From: Melieria omissa
Taxonomy: Eukaryota; Arthropoda; Insecta; Diptera; Ulidiidae
NCBI GenBank assembly: GCA_963971225.1
Contig: OZ020269.1
Span: 100,069,905 to 100,133,904 of the forward strand
Length of the DNA stretch: 64,000 nucleotides
Direction: 5' to 3'
The notes below the pieces were generated by a model. It saw nothing but the letters and a program-made list of their open reading frames with translations. It did no database searches and was not told where the DNA came from. The number at the start of each line of letters is the position of its first letter. Positions within the stretch are counted from its first letter, which is position 1. Shown here piece by piece: positions 46,545-55,699 of the stretch. The position numbers and the translations under genes are program-made.

Positions 46545-46985
46545 AGAAAATAAATCAAATTAATCATTGTTAGTCCTTCTCATTCAATGTTAGTGAACAA
46601 GTTAGATCAAATCAAAACTAATAAATCAGCATGAGTAAAAATAACGCTAAAATATTAGGGGTATTCACACCGAGTTCGTTACTTTCTTAGTTCGGTATTT
46701 TGTTTTTGTAAAATAATCAAACAAATACAAAATACATAGTATTTGTAGTGCCTTTACATACAGACATTGTCCCAAATGCGCATTGGGCAACCCATTGCTT
46801 TATGGCATTTTCGTTCACGATAACTTCATGCATTACTTCCTAACTTTTCTTGAGGTTATAAAGATAACCTTACCATCTGCTCAATGTGAGTGTTAATAGT
46901 TTCATTCAATGAAGTCCGAAATATGAACTCTTATCAAACAATTTGATGGCTTATTAATAACAAAAATTATCAATTGTAATTTTCA
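46545..46985. other. intergenic, no gene seen
   Basis: AT-rich DNA between two mobile elements. Confidence 0.4.
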
Positions 46986-47900
46986 TATCAGGTGTACAAC
47001 TTTGCTTCCGCCGTTTTTTTTCCAAAATTAAAAGCTTTATTGCGAAAAAGTGCTTACAGATGTATTATTCAAAGTATTGTCCGTCGCTAGCGACAACTTT
47101 CTCCCATCTTTCCGGCAATTTCCGGATCCCGGCTCGAAAAAAGGAGTCCTCTTTTGACGCTATCCATGAAGCAATCCATTTTTCCAATTCTTCGAAGGAT
47201 TGAAAATGTTGATCTGCCAGGCCGTGTGCCATCGAACGGAATAGGTGGAAGTCAGAAGGGGCGACATCTGGGGAATACGGCGGGTGGGGCCAGACTTCCC
47301 ATTTCAGCGTTTCCAGGTACTTTTTGACCACTTTTGGGACGATGTCCCTCGGTTTCAACTCGTACGGCACCCAGTTTCCTTCTTTCTGAATCATGCCCAG
47401 GGCCTTGAGACGTTTTGAAATGGCTTGCTGACTCACTCCCAACGATTCGGCAAGCTCTTCTTGGGTTTGGCACGAATCTTCATCAAGCAATGCTTCTAGT
47501 TGTTCATCTTTGAAGGTTTTTTCTCTTCCACCAATATGTTTGTCTTCGACATCGAAATCACCATTTTTGAAACGTTGAAACCACTCCCGACACGTTCTTT
47601 CACTCAGAGCAGCATCATCGTAAGTTTCTGAGAGCATTCGATGCGCTTCAGCTGCATTTTTTTCGAATTGTAACAGAAAAGTAAAACTTCCCGCAAATGA
47701 CGAGGATTGGGCACATAAACGGACATTTTCGAGCGTGAATAATACGAAAACAAGAACAACTGTCACTGAAACGGCGATGACAATTCGTTAGGCACTGTCC
47801 ACACTCACTTTAAAGGCATTACCATCTATGTATTTCAACCAGCCTCAGCCGGTACAGCCACCTATCGGAAAACGGCGGAAGCAAAGTTGTACACCTGATA
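46986..47900 (-). mobile_element. mariner element, internally deleted, copy 2
   Basis: The body is 46988-47898, also 911 bp and also flanked by TA, with the same TCAGGTGTACAACTTTGC ends as copy 1. It lies in the opposite orientation, 3.6 kb beyond copy 1. Apart from the deletion site and a few substitutions, the two sequences are nearly the same. Confidence 0.9.
47065..47726 (-). pseudogene. mariner transposase, different internal deletion, copy 2
   Basis: Compared with copy 1, it keeps GNWVPYELKPRD after MIQKE but loses the HDNARPH block, so both the first and second catalytic Asp are missing; PYSPDVAPSDFHLF remains. Near the N-terminus a run of seven A bases replaces eight in copy 1, shifting the frame of the first 35 or so codons. 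HGGGRE reads HIGGRE. It is not a functional enzyme. Confidence 0.85.
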
Positions 47901-48479
47901 TACTAATATTTTCGTAAAAATTTTTCTAAAACCATGAGTGCCAAAAAAAATCATGGAAATAATAAAAAATGGGAAAGTTTTAAGAGAATGAGAAAAATGC
48001 CAATAGATAAAGAAACTACTTTAATTGAGTTTATTTTCCCCACGAACTCTGTTGATTAAAGCGAAAATAAGGAAGTTATATTTTTTAAATCATTTCCATA
48101 TATAGAATACTCCAAAGTCTTAAAAGCTCTGAGTGGAAACATCAATCTATCATTACAAAGTATTTGCCTAAGTATTTGACTCCGATAGCTTGTGGATATG
48201 ACTACCAATCAATAGACTACAAATCCCTCAACATAGTCTCTGGTAAACCGTTCTCCATCACGGTTTGAGTAGAAGAAGAGAATGGGCTGTGCAGACAGCG
48301 GAGAAACCTTAATCTAAACGGAAGAAGTGTCTACCCCAGAAACCTGAGGATCAGTGAATCAACTCAACCTCCGAATACAGGCGAAAGGGATATCTATCCA
48401 TACTAACCACCTATGAAGTTTGCAGATTGGCTGTAGAAGACACCATCTTTGAAGTAAGGATTCATCTCAGTAAGTGAGT

Positions 48480-48672
48480 CCGTGAGGACTCAGCTTTTCA
48501 ACAGTCAAAAGGTCTAAAGGCGCTAGACGCACCGATTATTAGCTTCAAACTTGTCTGCAATCCACAGAAACGCTCATTTGGGTTCCAGGGAATAGAAGCA
48601 TTCAAGATAACGAAAGAGCGGAAAAGCTTGCAATAAGAGGTTCCGCTCTAAAGTAGTGGAATGTTTTAGATA
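48480..48672 (+). mobile_element. LINE RNase H remnant, left part (host of the SINE)
   Basis: The reading WVPGNRSIQDNERAEKLAIR (near 48583) is the conserved end of the LINE RNase H domain. It continues to ICSAI at the SINE target site and resumes after the SINE at 52776. Sequence before 48480 is too decayed to translate. Confidence 0.65.
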
Positions 48673-49013
48673 TCTGCTCTGCCATAATAATAATAATAAT
48701 TGACTGACACGACAGCCCGCTTACGCGAGACTAAGGCCTAGCTTCCCGCAACCACCCGTGTTGTGCGTGTGAATTTTTGTACGCGGGTGGACGGGACCTA
48801 CAGTTTTATGCCGGTTCCGAACGGCAGGTTGGGAGCTCTTTCATAAGCAATTTTTACTCTCAGAGGTTTGCCATTTCCAGCTGAGAGGACAGCCACCGAA
48901 AGAGAAAACGAGTTTTCCCGTTATTTTGTTTAGGTGTTATTACAGGCAGTATTTGAACCTGGGTCGCAGCCTTCGACTCGCGGTCCAACGCACTAACCAA
49001 CTGAGCCACGGCG

Positions 49014-49052
49014 CACAGTGGCTGATTCTGCCGGCGTAGGTTGCAAAAGTCG
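49014..49052 (+). repeat. Transib left terminal inverted repeat (23-RSS-like)
   Basis: Heptamer CACAGTG at 49014-49020, 23 bases, then CAAAAGTCG at 49044-49052. The heptamer equals the consensus V(D)J signal heptamer; the nonamer-like part is a weak match to ACAAAAACC. Confidence 0.9.
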
Positions 49053-50119
49053 ATTTTGTCATGTTCGATTTGGGGGAAACTGTTATACTTGTCCAATAGA
49101 TAAATGTTTGGACTTAAGAAATCCGCTAACCTTAACTAAATTGGACAAATAGTTTTGCTTGTAGAGCCCGTCAAAGTTGAGCAATTTTTAGAGTGTGAAA
49201 TAATATCAGCAATTTGCACTTTTTCGGCAAAGCTGAAGTTTTAAAATACGGAAAGGAGCAAATTAATTGAAACTTTTTGCACCGGCATCGTAAAAGAAGG
49301 CATTTGTAGTAAATAATTAAATATAGAAAAAAAAAGTTGGTTGTTGTTGTTGTCTTTTCATAGCCACTCACTTGAAGCACTGTTTTTATCACACTTTTTG
49401 AACTTTCGATAGAGTTTAAAAAAAAAGGCCATAAGTGCCACGGTTCCGTCTTTGGGAAAATTGTTCACTAGTCTTCTGTGAGTACTACCCTGAAGAGATC
49501 GGGTGCCCGATTTTGCCCGACTGTATTTTACAGCGATTTTTCTGTGGCCACCTCGCGCAATTTTGTGCTTTCGGGTGCGTGCGTTCGAACAAGTTCGTCA
49601 AGATTTTGATAGTGAATCAATTACACGCGATTATAATCGTTGCCAGGGCATGCAAATTTGGATTTTGGCTTCATTTAAGATGTGATACAAGCTTGCAACT
49701 CCATATTGAGTCGACTTTTTTTTTGGCGTATATTGCTGTAAGCTCGAAGTAAAGAGTACTTTTGCTGGATGCGCAGTTCGCATGTACGAAAAACAAGTTG
49801 GCTTTCATTTCCGGCAATCAGCTGTCATGTATCCTTTGATGTAATGCTTTTGTTTTTAACAAAATACTAACACTGTGTCTGTCATAACATTTTTTTTTTA
49901 ATTTGAGCAAAACTCAGTCAGTCGCCAGTAGTATTTTAGTTGAACCGCGCCAATGAAACAATTAGTTATTGAAAACAAAAAGCAGACTTATATCTATGTG
50001 CACTGTCTAAAACCCACCCCCAAAAATCCCACAACGCGGGAAAACCTAACAACTGTTTAGGTACCTGCTAGTACTAGAAGCTTAGTACCTGCTATTTGAA
50101 TGCATATGCAAATCCTACT
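49053..50119. other. Transib 5' region, no gene seen
   Basis: About 1.1 kb lies between the left end and the transposase promoter. A frame at 49435-49752 has no recognisable motif and is not supported as a gene; a contribution as an upstream exon was considered, but no convincing splice donor was found. Confidence 0.5.
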
Positions 50120-50155
50120 TATAAATAAAGGAGTTTGGAGTAAGTGAAGTTAGTT
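50120..50155 (+). promoter_or_regulatory. candidate Transib transposase promoter
   Basis: TATAAATA at 50120-50127 lies 32 bases before an A in GTTAGTTTC (50152), an initiator-like site. This gives a leader of about 74 bases to the ATG at 50226, which has a favourable CAAAG context. Confidence 0.5.
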
Positions 50156-50225
50156 TCGAATTTAATTTGAACTAGACAAGACTTCAACTCCGCCACTGCA
50201 ACTAAACCGAAGAAGAAGCACAAAG

Positions 50226-52235
50226 ATGTTCTTAAAAAATTCGAAGCTGTTTGAAATATTTACTATTTCGAGGACAAGGGAGAAGTTCGTTCTGGCTGTC
50301 ACTGAAGAAATTGGTTACGTCGAAGGAAGTTTGCCTGCAGCCAACATATCTACGACTAAAAAGAAGATATCCAGGACTTATCGCACTATCAAGTTGAAAT
50401 GGATTGCGGCAAACCGTACCAAATTAAATTTTGTCCAGAATAATGAGGTATGGTTGGAAAAAACAACTTACTTCGATGCAGGAGATGCATGTAGCATAAG
50501 CGATGACCAACCATCGACATCAAAGGCGGCAATAGGAAGGCCGAAAAAGTCAATTCAGGACTGTGCGTCATTCACTAAAAAAAGGAAGCTTATGGAGGCA
50601 ACGGGAAAAATAACTACCACCCACCTGTCAGAAGCTTTGACTATGAAATATAATAAGGATCAGGAGAAAATGAAAGGCATTATAGTGAAAGCAGTTTCAC
50701 TAGCAAGCCCGAATCGAGTTCAAAGAATAAAGGACAGTATTCCCACCCCACCCAATGTGGTGCCAACCAAATATAGTCATAATGAAGCTTTAGCATTGTT
50801 TTTGGACTTAGGATTGTCCAAGGAAAAATATTTAATTTTGAGAAGTTCCTTGCAAAAACATAATGCAGATGTTCTACCAGCATATCACAACATTACGTCA
50901 GCAAAAAAAGAGGCCGTTCCTTATAACTGCGAAATTACCGAAGTGTCAGCTCAAGTCGAACTGCAAAGCCTCATGGACCATACTGCGAAACGAATTTTGA
51001 GCAGCAAAAGTGAACAGGAGCTTAATGCGCTTCCAAAGAATCTAACCTTACTAAGTAAGTGGGGTTGCGATGGATCCTCTGGTCAAAGTACATATAAGCA
51101 AGCGATAAAAACAGCTGATGGCGAAAATATTACGGATTCTAATATGTTCATGGCATCCGTTGTTCCCCTAAGGTTAAAGAGCGAACTTGCAGAACATTGG
51201 GGGAATCCTAGCCCTTCATCAGTACATTTCTGCCGACCAATACTATTTCAATATGCAAAGGAAACTTCAGATCTCATTAGATCGACAGTTAGTAGCATAC
51301 GAGATCAAATTGCTGCAATTGGGCCGACTGAATATAAAATCAACAACGACTTGACAATTGCGATTCAGCATACATTTTACTTGACGATGGTTGACGGAAA
51401 AGTTTTAAATGAAGTAACAAACACGAAATCAACGCAGTCGTGTCCCATATGCAAGAGAGCGCAAAAAAATTTCCAATCACTAGATGAATCCATAACTGAT
51501 GAACATAATTATGAATATGGACTGTCGCCATTACATGCTAGAATCAAAACTATGGAGTTTATTTTGAAGCTAGCATATACACTCCCCCATAGTAATGAAA
51601 CCACTCTAACAAAGGAGATAATAGCAGCTAGAAAGAAGAGGATACAAGATGCTTTCTACAATGAGATGGGGTTAAGACTGGACCAGCCAAAACAAGGTTA
51701 TGGTAGTAGTAATGATGGAAACACATCTAGGACATTTTTTGACAAAGACGAAACAACAGCTAGGTTAACTGGAGTCGACCACGAAATAATTAAGAGACTT
51801 CAAGTTCTGCTTAATGTTTTATGCTGTAGAGAAAATGTAAATGCTGACAAATTTGGAGAATATGCTTTAACGACTACCAACTTATTACAGCAAAAGTATC
51901 CTTGGAAAAAATTAACACCCACTGTGCATAAAATATTAGCTCACGGCAAAAGTGTAATAGAGTACCAGCCATTGCCCATTGGAGAGCTGTCAGAAGAAGC
52001 CCAAGAGTCCAAAAATAAGGAATATAAAAAGTTTAGGTACATGAATACCTGCAAGACTACGCGTCTGCGTCAAAATGAGGATTTATTTAATATGCTTTTA
52101 GCTTCATCAGACCCACTAATTTCATCTTTAAGATATGTTAAGCGAAGAAAAGAATTACAAAAATATTACTCTCCAGAGATGTTTAGTTTATTAGATACAA
52201 GCCCAAGTACTGACAATTATTTTGAAAACAATTAA
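50226..52235 (+). CDS. Transib transposase (RAG1 core homologue), intact
   Basis: The 669-residue open frame holds the RAG1/Transib DDE core. Asp282 lies in KWGCDGSSGQSTYKQ, Asp390 in YLTMVDGKV and Glu594 in SEEAQESKNKEYKKFR. Zinc ligands are Cys406 and Cys409 (CPIC) with His568 and His573 (HKILAH). Spacing tracks vertebrate RAG1: 108 residues between the two Asp as for D600-D708, and 5 between the His as for H937-H942. GSSNDGNTSRTFF, GLSPLHARIKTMEF and LPIGELSEEAQ are Transib family motifs. The first 130 residues are basic and less conserved, probably DNA-binding. An AATAAA signal follows at 52370-52375. All catalytic residues are present with no disruption. It should cut at CACAGTG ends and insert into 5-bp targets. 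Confidence 0.93.
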   Translation: MFLKNSKLFEIFTISRTREKFVLAVTEEIGYVEGSLPAANISTTKKKISRTYRTIKLKWIAANRTKLNFVQNNEVWLEKTTYFDAGDACSISDDQPSTSKAAIGRPKKSIQDCASFTKKRKLMEATGKITTTHLSEALTMKYNKDQEKMKGIIVKAVSLASPNRVQRIKDSIPTPPNVVPTKYSHNEALALFLDLGLSKEKYLILRSSLQKHNADVLPAYHNITSAKKEAVPYNCEITEVSAQVELQSLMDHTAKRILSSKSEQELNALPKNLTLLSKWGCDGSSGQSTYKQAIKTADGENITDSNMFMASVVPLRLKSELAEHWGNPSPSSVHFCRPILFQYAKETSDLIRSTVSSIRDQIAAIGPTEYKINNDLTIAIQHTFYLTMVDGKVLNEVTNTKSTQSCPICKRAQKNFQSLDESITDEHNYEYGLSPLHARIKTMEFILKLAYTLPHSNETTLTKEIIAARKKRIQDAFYNEMGLRLDQPKQGYGSSNDGNTSRTFFDKDETTARLTGVDHEIIKRLQVLLNVLCCRENVNADKFGEYALTTTNLLQQKYPWKKLTPTVHKILAHGKSVIEYQPLPIGELSEEAQESKNKEYKKFRYMNTCKTTRLRQNEDLFNMLLASSDPLISSLRYVKRRKELQKYYSPEMFSLLDTSPSTDNYFENN

Positions 52236-52727
52236 ATTTCATATTATTTAATAAGAGGAAAATATCATCATAACTCAGATATAAGTATTTTTGTTAATAA
52301 TATAATACTAGTGCTGATTTCACTACTAGAACTACTATTACTAAAACTATTACTATTAAAATAATTTACAATAAATAAACACAAGGTGAAAGGTAATTTC
52401 AAGGTTAGTTTACGTAAATTTCCCGAATTCTGGTTCTAATTTTGAAAGCGAAATTTATTAATTTGTATCTTTAAATTTGACTCTTTCAGCTTATTTCTTA
52501 AATTTCTTATTACTTTTCATCTTTTTTAATGCATTTTCATTAATTTTGCAACTAAAACTTATCATTGTAGCTCGCATTATTCTTATTTACACTAAGCCGA
52601 AATTTGACAAAGTATTACGTAGCACCCTGTAACTCGATCTAGTTCATTTTTGAAAATACAATAGCCTGATGAATTTCTAATCAACAGCCAAAAAATTTTC
52701 CAATTATCTCTATTCGTTCAGGAGTTA

Positions 52728-52766
52728 TTAATTTTGCAACCTGAAATGACAAATTGAGCCACTGTG
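52728..52766 (-). repeat. Transib right terminal inverted repeat (23-RSS-like)
   Basis: Read from the right end it is CACAGTG, 23 bases, then CAAAATTAA. It shares CACAGTGGCT and GGTTGCAAAA with the left end at identical spacing; the bases between differ. Confidence 0.88.
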
Positions 52767-52775
52767 CGGCGGCTG

Positions 52776-53565
52776 TCTGCTCTGCCATAAACCCCAACAA
52801 AAAATGCGCTATTTAAGGACCTCCGAGCTGAGGGAGACATAAGATCAGTGAGGTTGTAGACATGCAAGATTATCAAATTGGTCAGGTCGATATAGGATAA
52901 CAAAAAATCGGTGAAACTGATTAAAAAAAAATCTTGGCAATCTGCCTTGCCTTCCATCGAAGTGAATAACTGTTTGCTTCCTCCGATATCTGTTGTGTAT
53001 ATGTGTGTATACTCAAAGATTGAGCAAAGAGAATATCGAGTCCTCGTGGCGCAGCGGAACGGACTGTAGCCCCCAGAAGGGTACTATGGCCTTCCCTTTC
53101 CTTGAGGAAAACGCTATATGGTCCCTAAGCCAAACCTCTATTAGACAGCTCGGTGAAGTCATCACCGGACACTGCACCATTGGATTTATGCTTATCAAAT
53201 GGCGTCTCTCGTCCAGAAATAGAAGAAGTAGAAGTAGAAACGTTTCAACACTTCCTGTGCCAGTGCCCGGCTCTGCAGGAACGCTGACTCCGTACCCTCA
53301 GGGCAAGAATCCTAGCGGACCTAAAGTTACTGATTAGCTCCAGAATCATTTCAAAAGGTATTCATAATGGACCGCTTTGGTCTCTGAGTGGAAGTGCGGT
53401 CTCTGTGCCGCACCCTTCCCTTTATTAGGAGGTCGAACTGGTTGGCTCCGAATTAAGACTGATTAGTTAGTTCGAGAACTATTTAAGAAGGGATTCACAA
53501 TGGGCCAATTTGGACTCCGATTGGAAATGTGATCTCTGTTGTGTGGTCACCCTTCCCCACATACC
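52776..53565 (+). mobile_element. LINE RNase H remnant, right part, with repeated 3' end
   Basis: Readings NPNKKCAI, SSWRSGTDCSPQKGTM (near 53040) and SIRQLGEVITGHCTIGFMLI (near 53140) are in the expected order after the part at 48480-48672. A roughly 120-bp 3' segment with TTCANAATGGRCC appears twice (53345-53460 and 53470-53575). It is inactive. Confidence 0.65.
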
Positions 53566-53575
53566 TAACTTAGGT

Positions 53576-55690
53576 GATCTGACCAGACTTACCGCTGTTA
53601 CCGCAGGCTACCGGCCAATAGGAGAACAATTATCTAAGATGAGCTTTCACCTTGAAAGGAAACTATGCTCTCTCTCTGCACAAGTTAACATCAAATTGGA
53701 CGTAGTCAACATTTACACTAAAAAAGAGTCGGCGAATTTTAGGAGGAAAATGAGACGCAGTCGTTGAACTCCAGAAGGAATCATGAGACTATTACAAACA
53801 GAAGTCTTGACCATTGCGTAATGTGTAAAAGACTGTGAGACGGTAATTGCATGACGTGCTGGGTGTAGGAGAAGCTAAGAAAAATTGCTTGTACTATTCT
53901 TAGACTGAAGTTTGAAATAAACAGTCTCAGGTCCCTAGGGCCAATCAATTGTCAGTTTAAAGTTCTAATGAAAAACTTGCCCAGTCATAACAAGATTGAA
54001 TATGAAAACGCTAAAGAAACCATTCTTCGAGGTTATCAAGAAACGCCTCGAAGCCACTAAAAAAACAACCAAGGTCAGCTGGGCGGCCTGAATAACCGAA
54101 ACTTGCACGTAAATACCGAGAGAGTTGTTTCGAATTCGAAGACATCGCCTCTCCAACCAAATAAACAACTGATCAATAATTATAACTAAGTTGTTAATGT
54201 ATTTTCTTTCCGATTCTAATGTTCCTGTAATTCAAATCGTAGTTATTGCTTAAAAAAAAAATTTAAAAAACAAGCTGGAGCTATTTGATCCTTTAAAAAA
54301 ATTCAGTCAAACTTACTTTGAAATTTGTGAACCTTCTGTCTCATTTTTTGCATAAGAAGGTATAACTTCTAACTTAGATTAAAGTGATAACCCTCTGCAT
54401 AAAAACACTACTTAGCATTTAAAAGATAATCTTTCAACTATAGCTGAAAGTACTCGAAGCTTAACATTAGAAAGGCCGCAAGTTTTCCATACCTCAAAGA
54501 CTATATATTATATACGCTGATATCTCGAAAAGTACACATCGGATTTGGCTAATTGTAGTTGAAGAACCCTAATTGCGGAGCTAATTGTAGAACCCGATAG
54601 CAAAATGAAAGTCATGAAGCAAAAGTTGATAGACAGAAATACTAACGAAAATACAGATAAATATACAAAAATGAAAAACAATCCAAATGACCACATTGGT
54701 CTTTCTAGTGTTTACTCTTATAAACATTTTTTCGTATCGCAAGCAACAAATCGATTAAAAAAACATTACCTCTTTTCTAATTAAAGTTCAAACTTCAAGC
54801 CAGTCGACTACATCAAACGTTTCCTTGTTCAACGAATGTTTTGTTATCTTTTCAAAATCCAAGCGTAGGTGAAACGTGTACGAAATTCATTTTAAATTAC
54901 ACAAAACATTACCAAGAGAAACTCGTCGACTTTATTACAATTATTGTTTACGAAAAGTTTTTGTCTGTAACAAAAACTTCCCGGTAGGTCAATGTGGTCA
55001 AGGTGAACTCGATTATAAATCAGCGTCAACACATTTCATTGAAATTTGCCACTCATTCATAACAAACTTCACTTTCTTTGGCACAAAAAATACCTTTGAA
55101 CCATAAAGTGGAGAAAAAGTTAGAAAAGAAAAAAACGTTGCTACAAAACAAACCATAAAATTTGAAGCGCAAAAAAGGTAAAACATTTAAAGAAAATAAA
55201 AAGTAAAGAAGAAAGGAAAAACCGACTGAACAACGGTTAGCAATTCGTGCCAGTCATTTATTAAACCAAAATATAATTAAAACAAATAAGATAAATAAAA
55301 TAAGAAAAGCAAGAAATGATTGAGAGAAGACAAAACAATGATGTCGCAGTGCGTAATCATAAAATGTAATAAATACGGTTACACATAAATAACTTTTTTT
55401 CTAAAAGCATTTCGCTTTGTGCTGTGAGTGTTTGTTGATTGTCTTTCTTCAAAGCAATGCTGACAACAATAACAATAACAACACAACCTACGACTACAAC
55501 GCTTTCAGTGGTTGAACCACCTCAGCGAGTTGCCATAACTACATAACCACAACAACAACAATGGAAACGATTAGCCTAAACAACTATTAAAATATTCCAC
55601 TACAACAATAGGAACAACAATAATTTGCTCTTATTTCACGGTAATCAAAATTGTTTATCTAGTATTGTGATGATCTCGTAGTCATAGGTG
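53576..55690. other. intergenic, no gene seen
   Basis: AT-rich DNA without convincing frames. CAA/ACA-rich tracts appear from about 55445. Confidence 0.45.
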
Positions 55691-55699
55691 CACAGGGCC

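Larger units (their letters stand above)
49009..52771 (+). mobile_element. complete Transib transposon (RAG1-related)
   Basis: The body is 49014-52766 (3753 bp), flanked by 5-bp CGGCG duplications (49009-49013 and 52767-52771). GC-rich 5-bp duplications are typical of Transib. Each end begins CACAGTGGCT. Exactly 23 bases after the CACAGTG heptamer both ends have a CAAAA block (CAAAAGTCG left, CAAAATTAA right), the layout of a 23-RSS. One long transposase gene is inside, with no stop or frameshift. The element appears structurally complete; activity is unproven. Confidence 0.93.
48673..52789 (-). mobile_element. tRNA-derived SINE, family 2, split by a Transib element
   Basis: The SINE occupies 48687-49013 and 52772-52775 on the minus strand, with TCTGCTCTGCCATA target duplications at 48673-48686 and 52776-52789. 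The head has a tRNA-like A box (TGGCTCAGTTGGTTAGTGCG) and a B box (GGTTCAAATAC), and the 3' end is an ATT repeat. Its body shares CTGCCGTTCGGA and AAACTGTAGGTCCC with SINE family 1 although the tRNA heads differ. The Transib lies within the head. Confidence 0.85.

Noticed and set aside
49435..49752. Possible second Transib gene or 5' exon
   Set aside because: No recognisable motif or splice donor, and a candidate promoter and good start context lie further downstream at 50120-50226.
53036..53080. tRNA-like TCCTCGTGGCGCAGCGGAAC segment
   Set aside because: It reads as part of the LINE coding remnant (SSWRSGTDCSPQKG) in the frame of neighbouring LINE motifs, and there is no B box.
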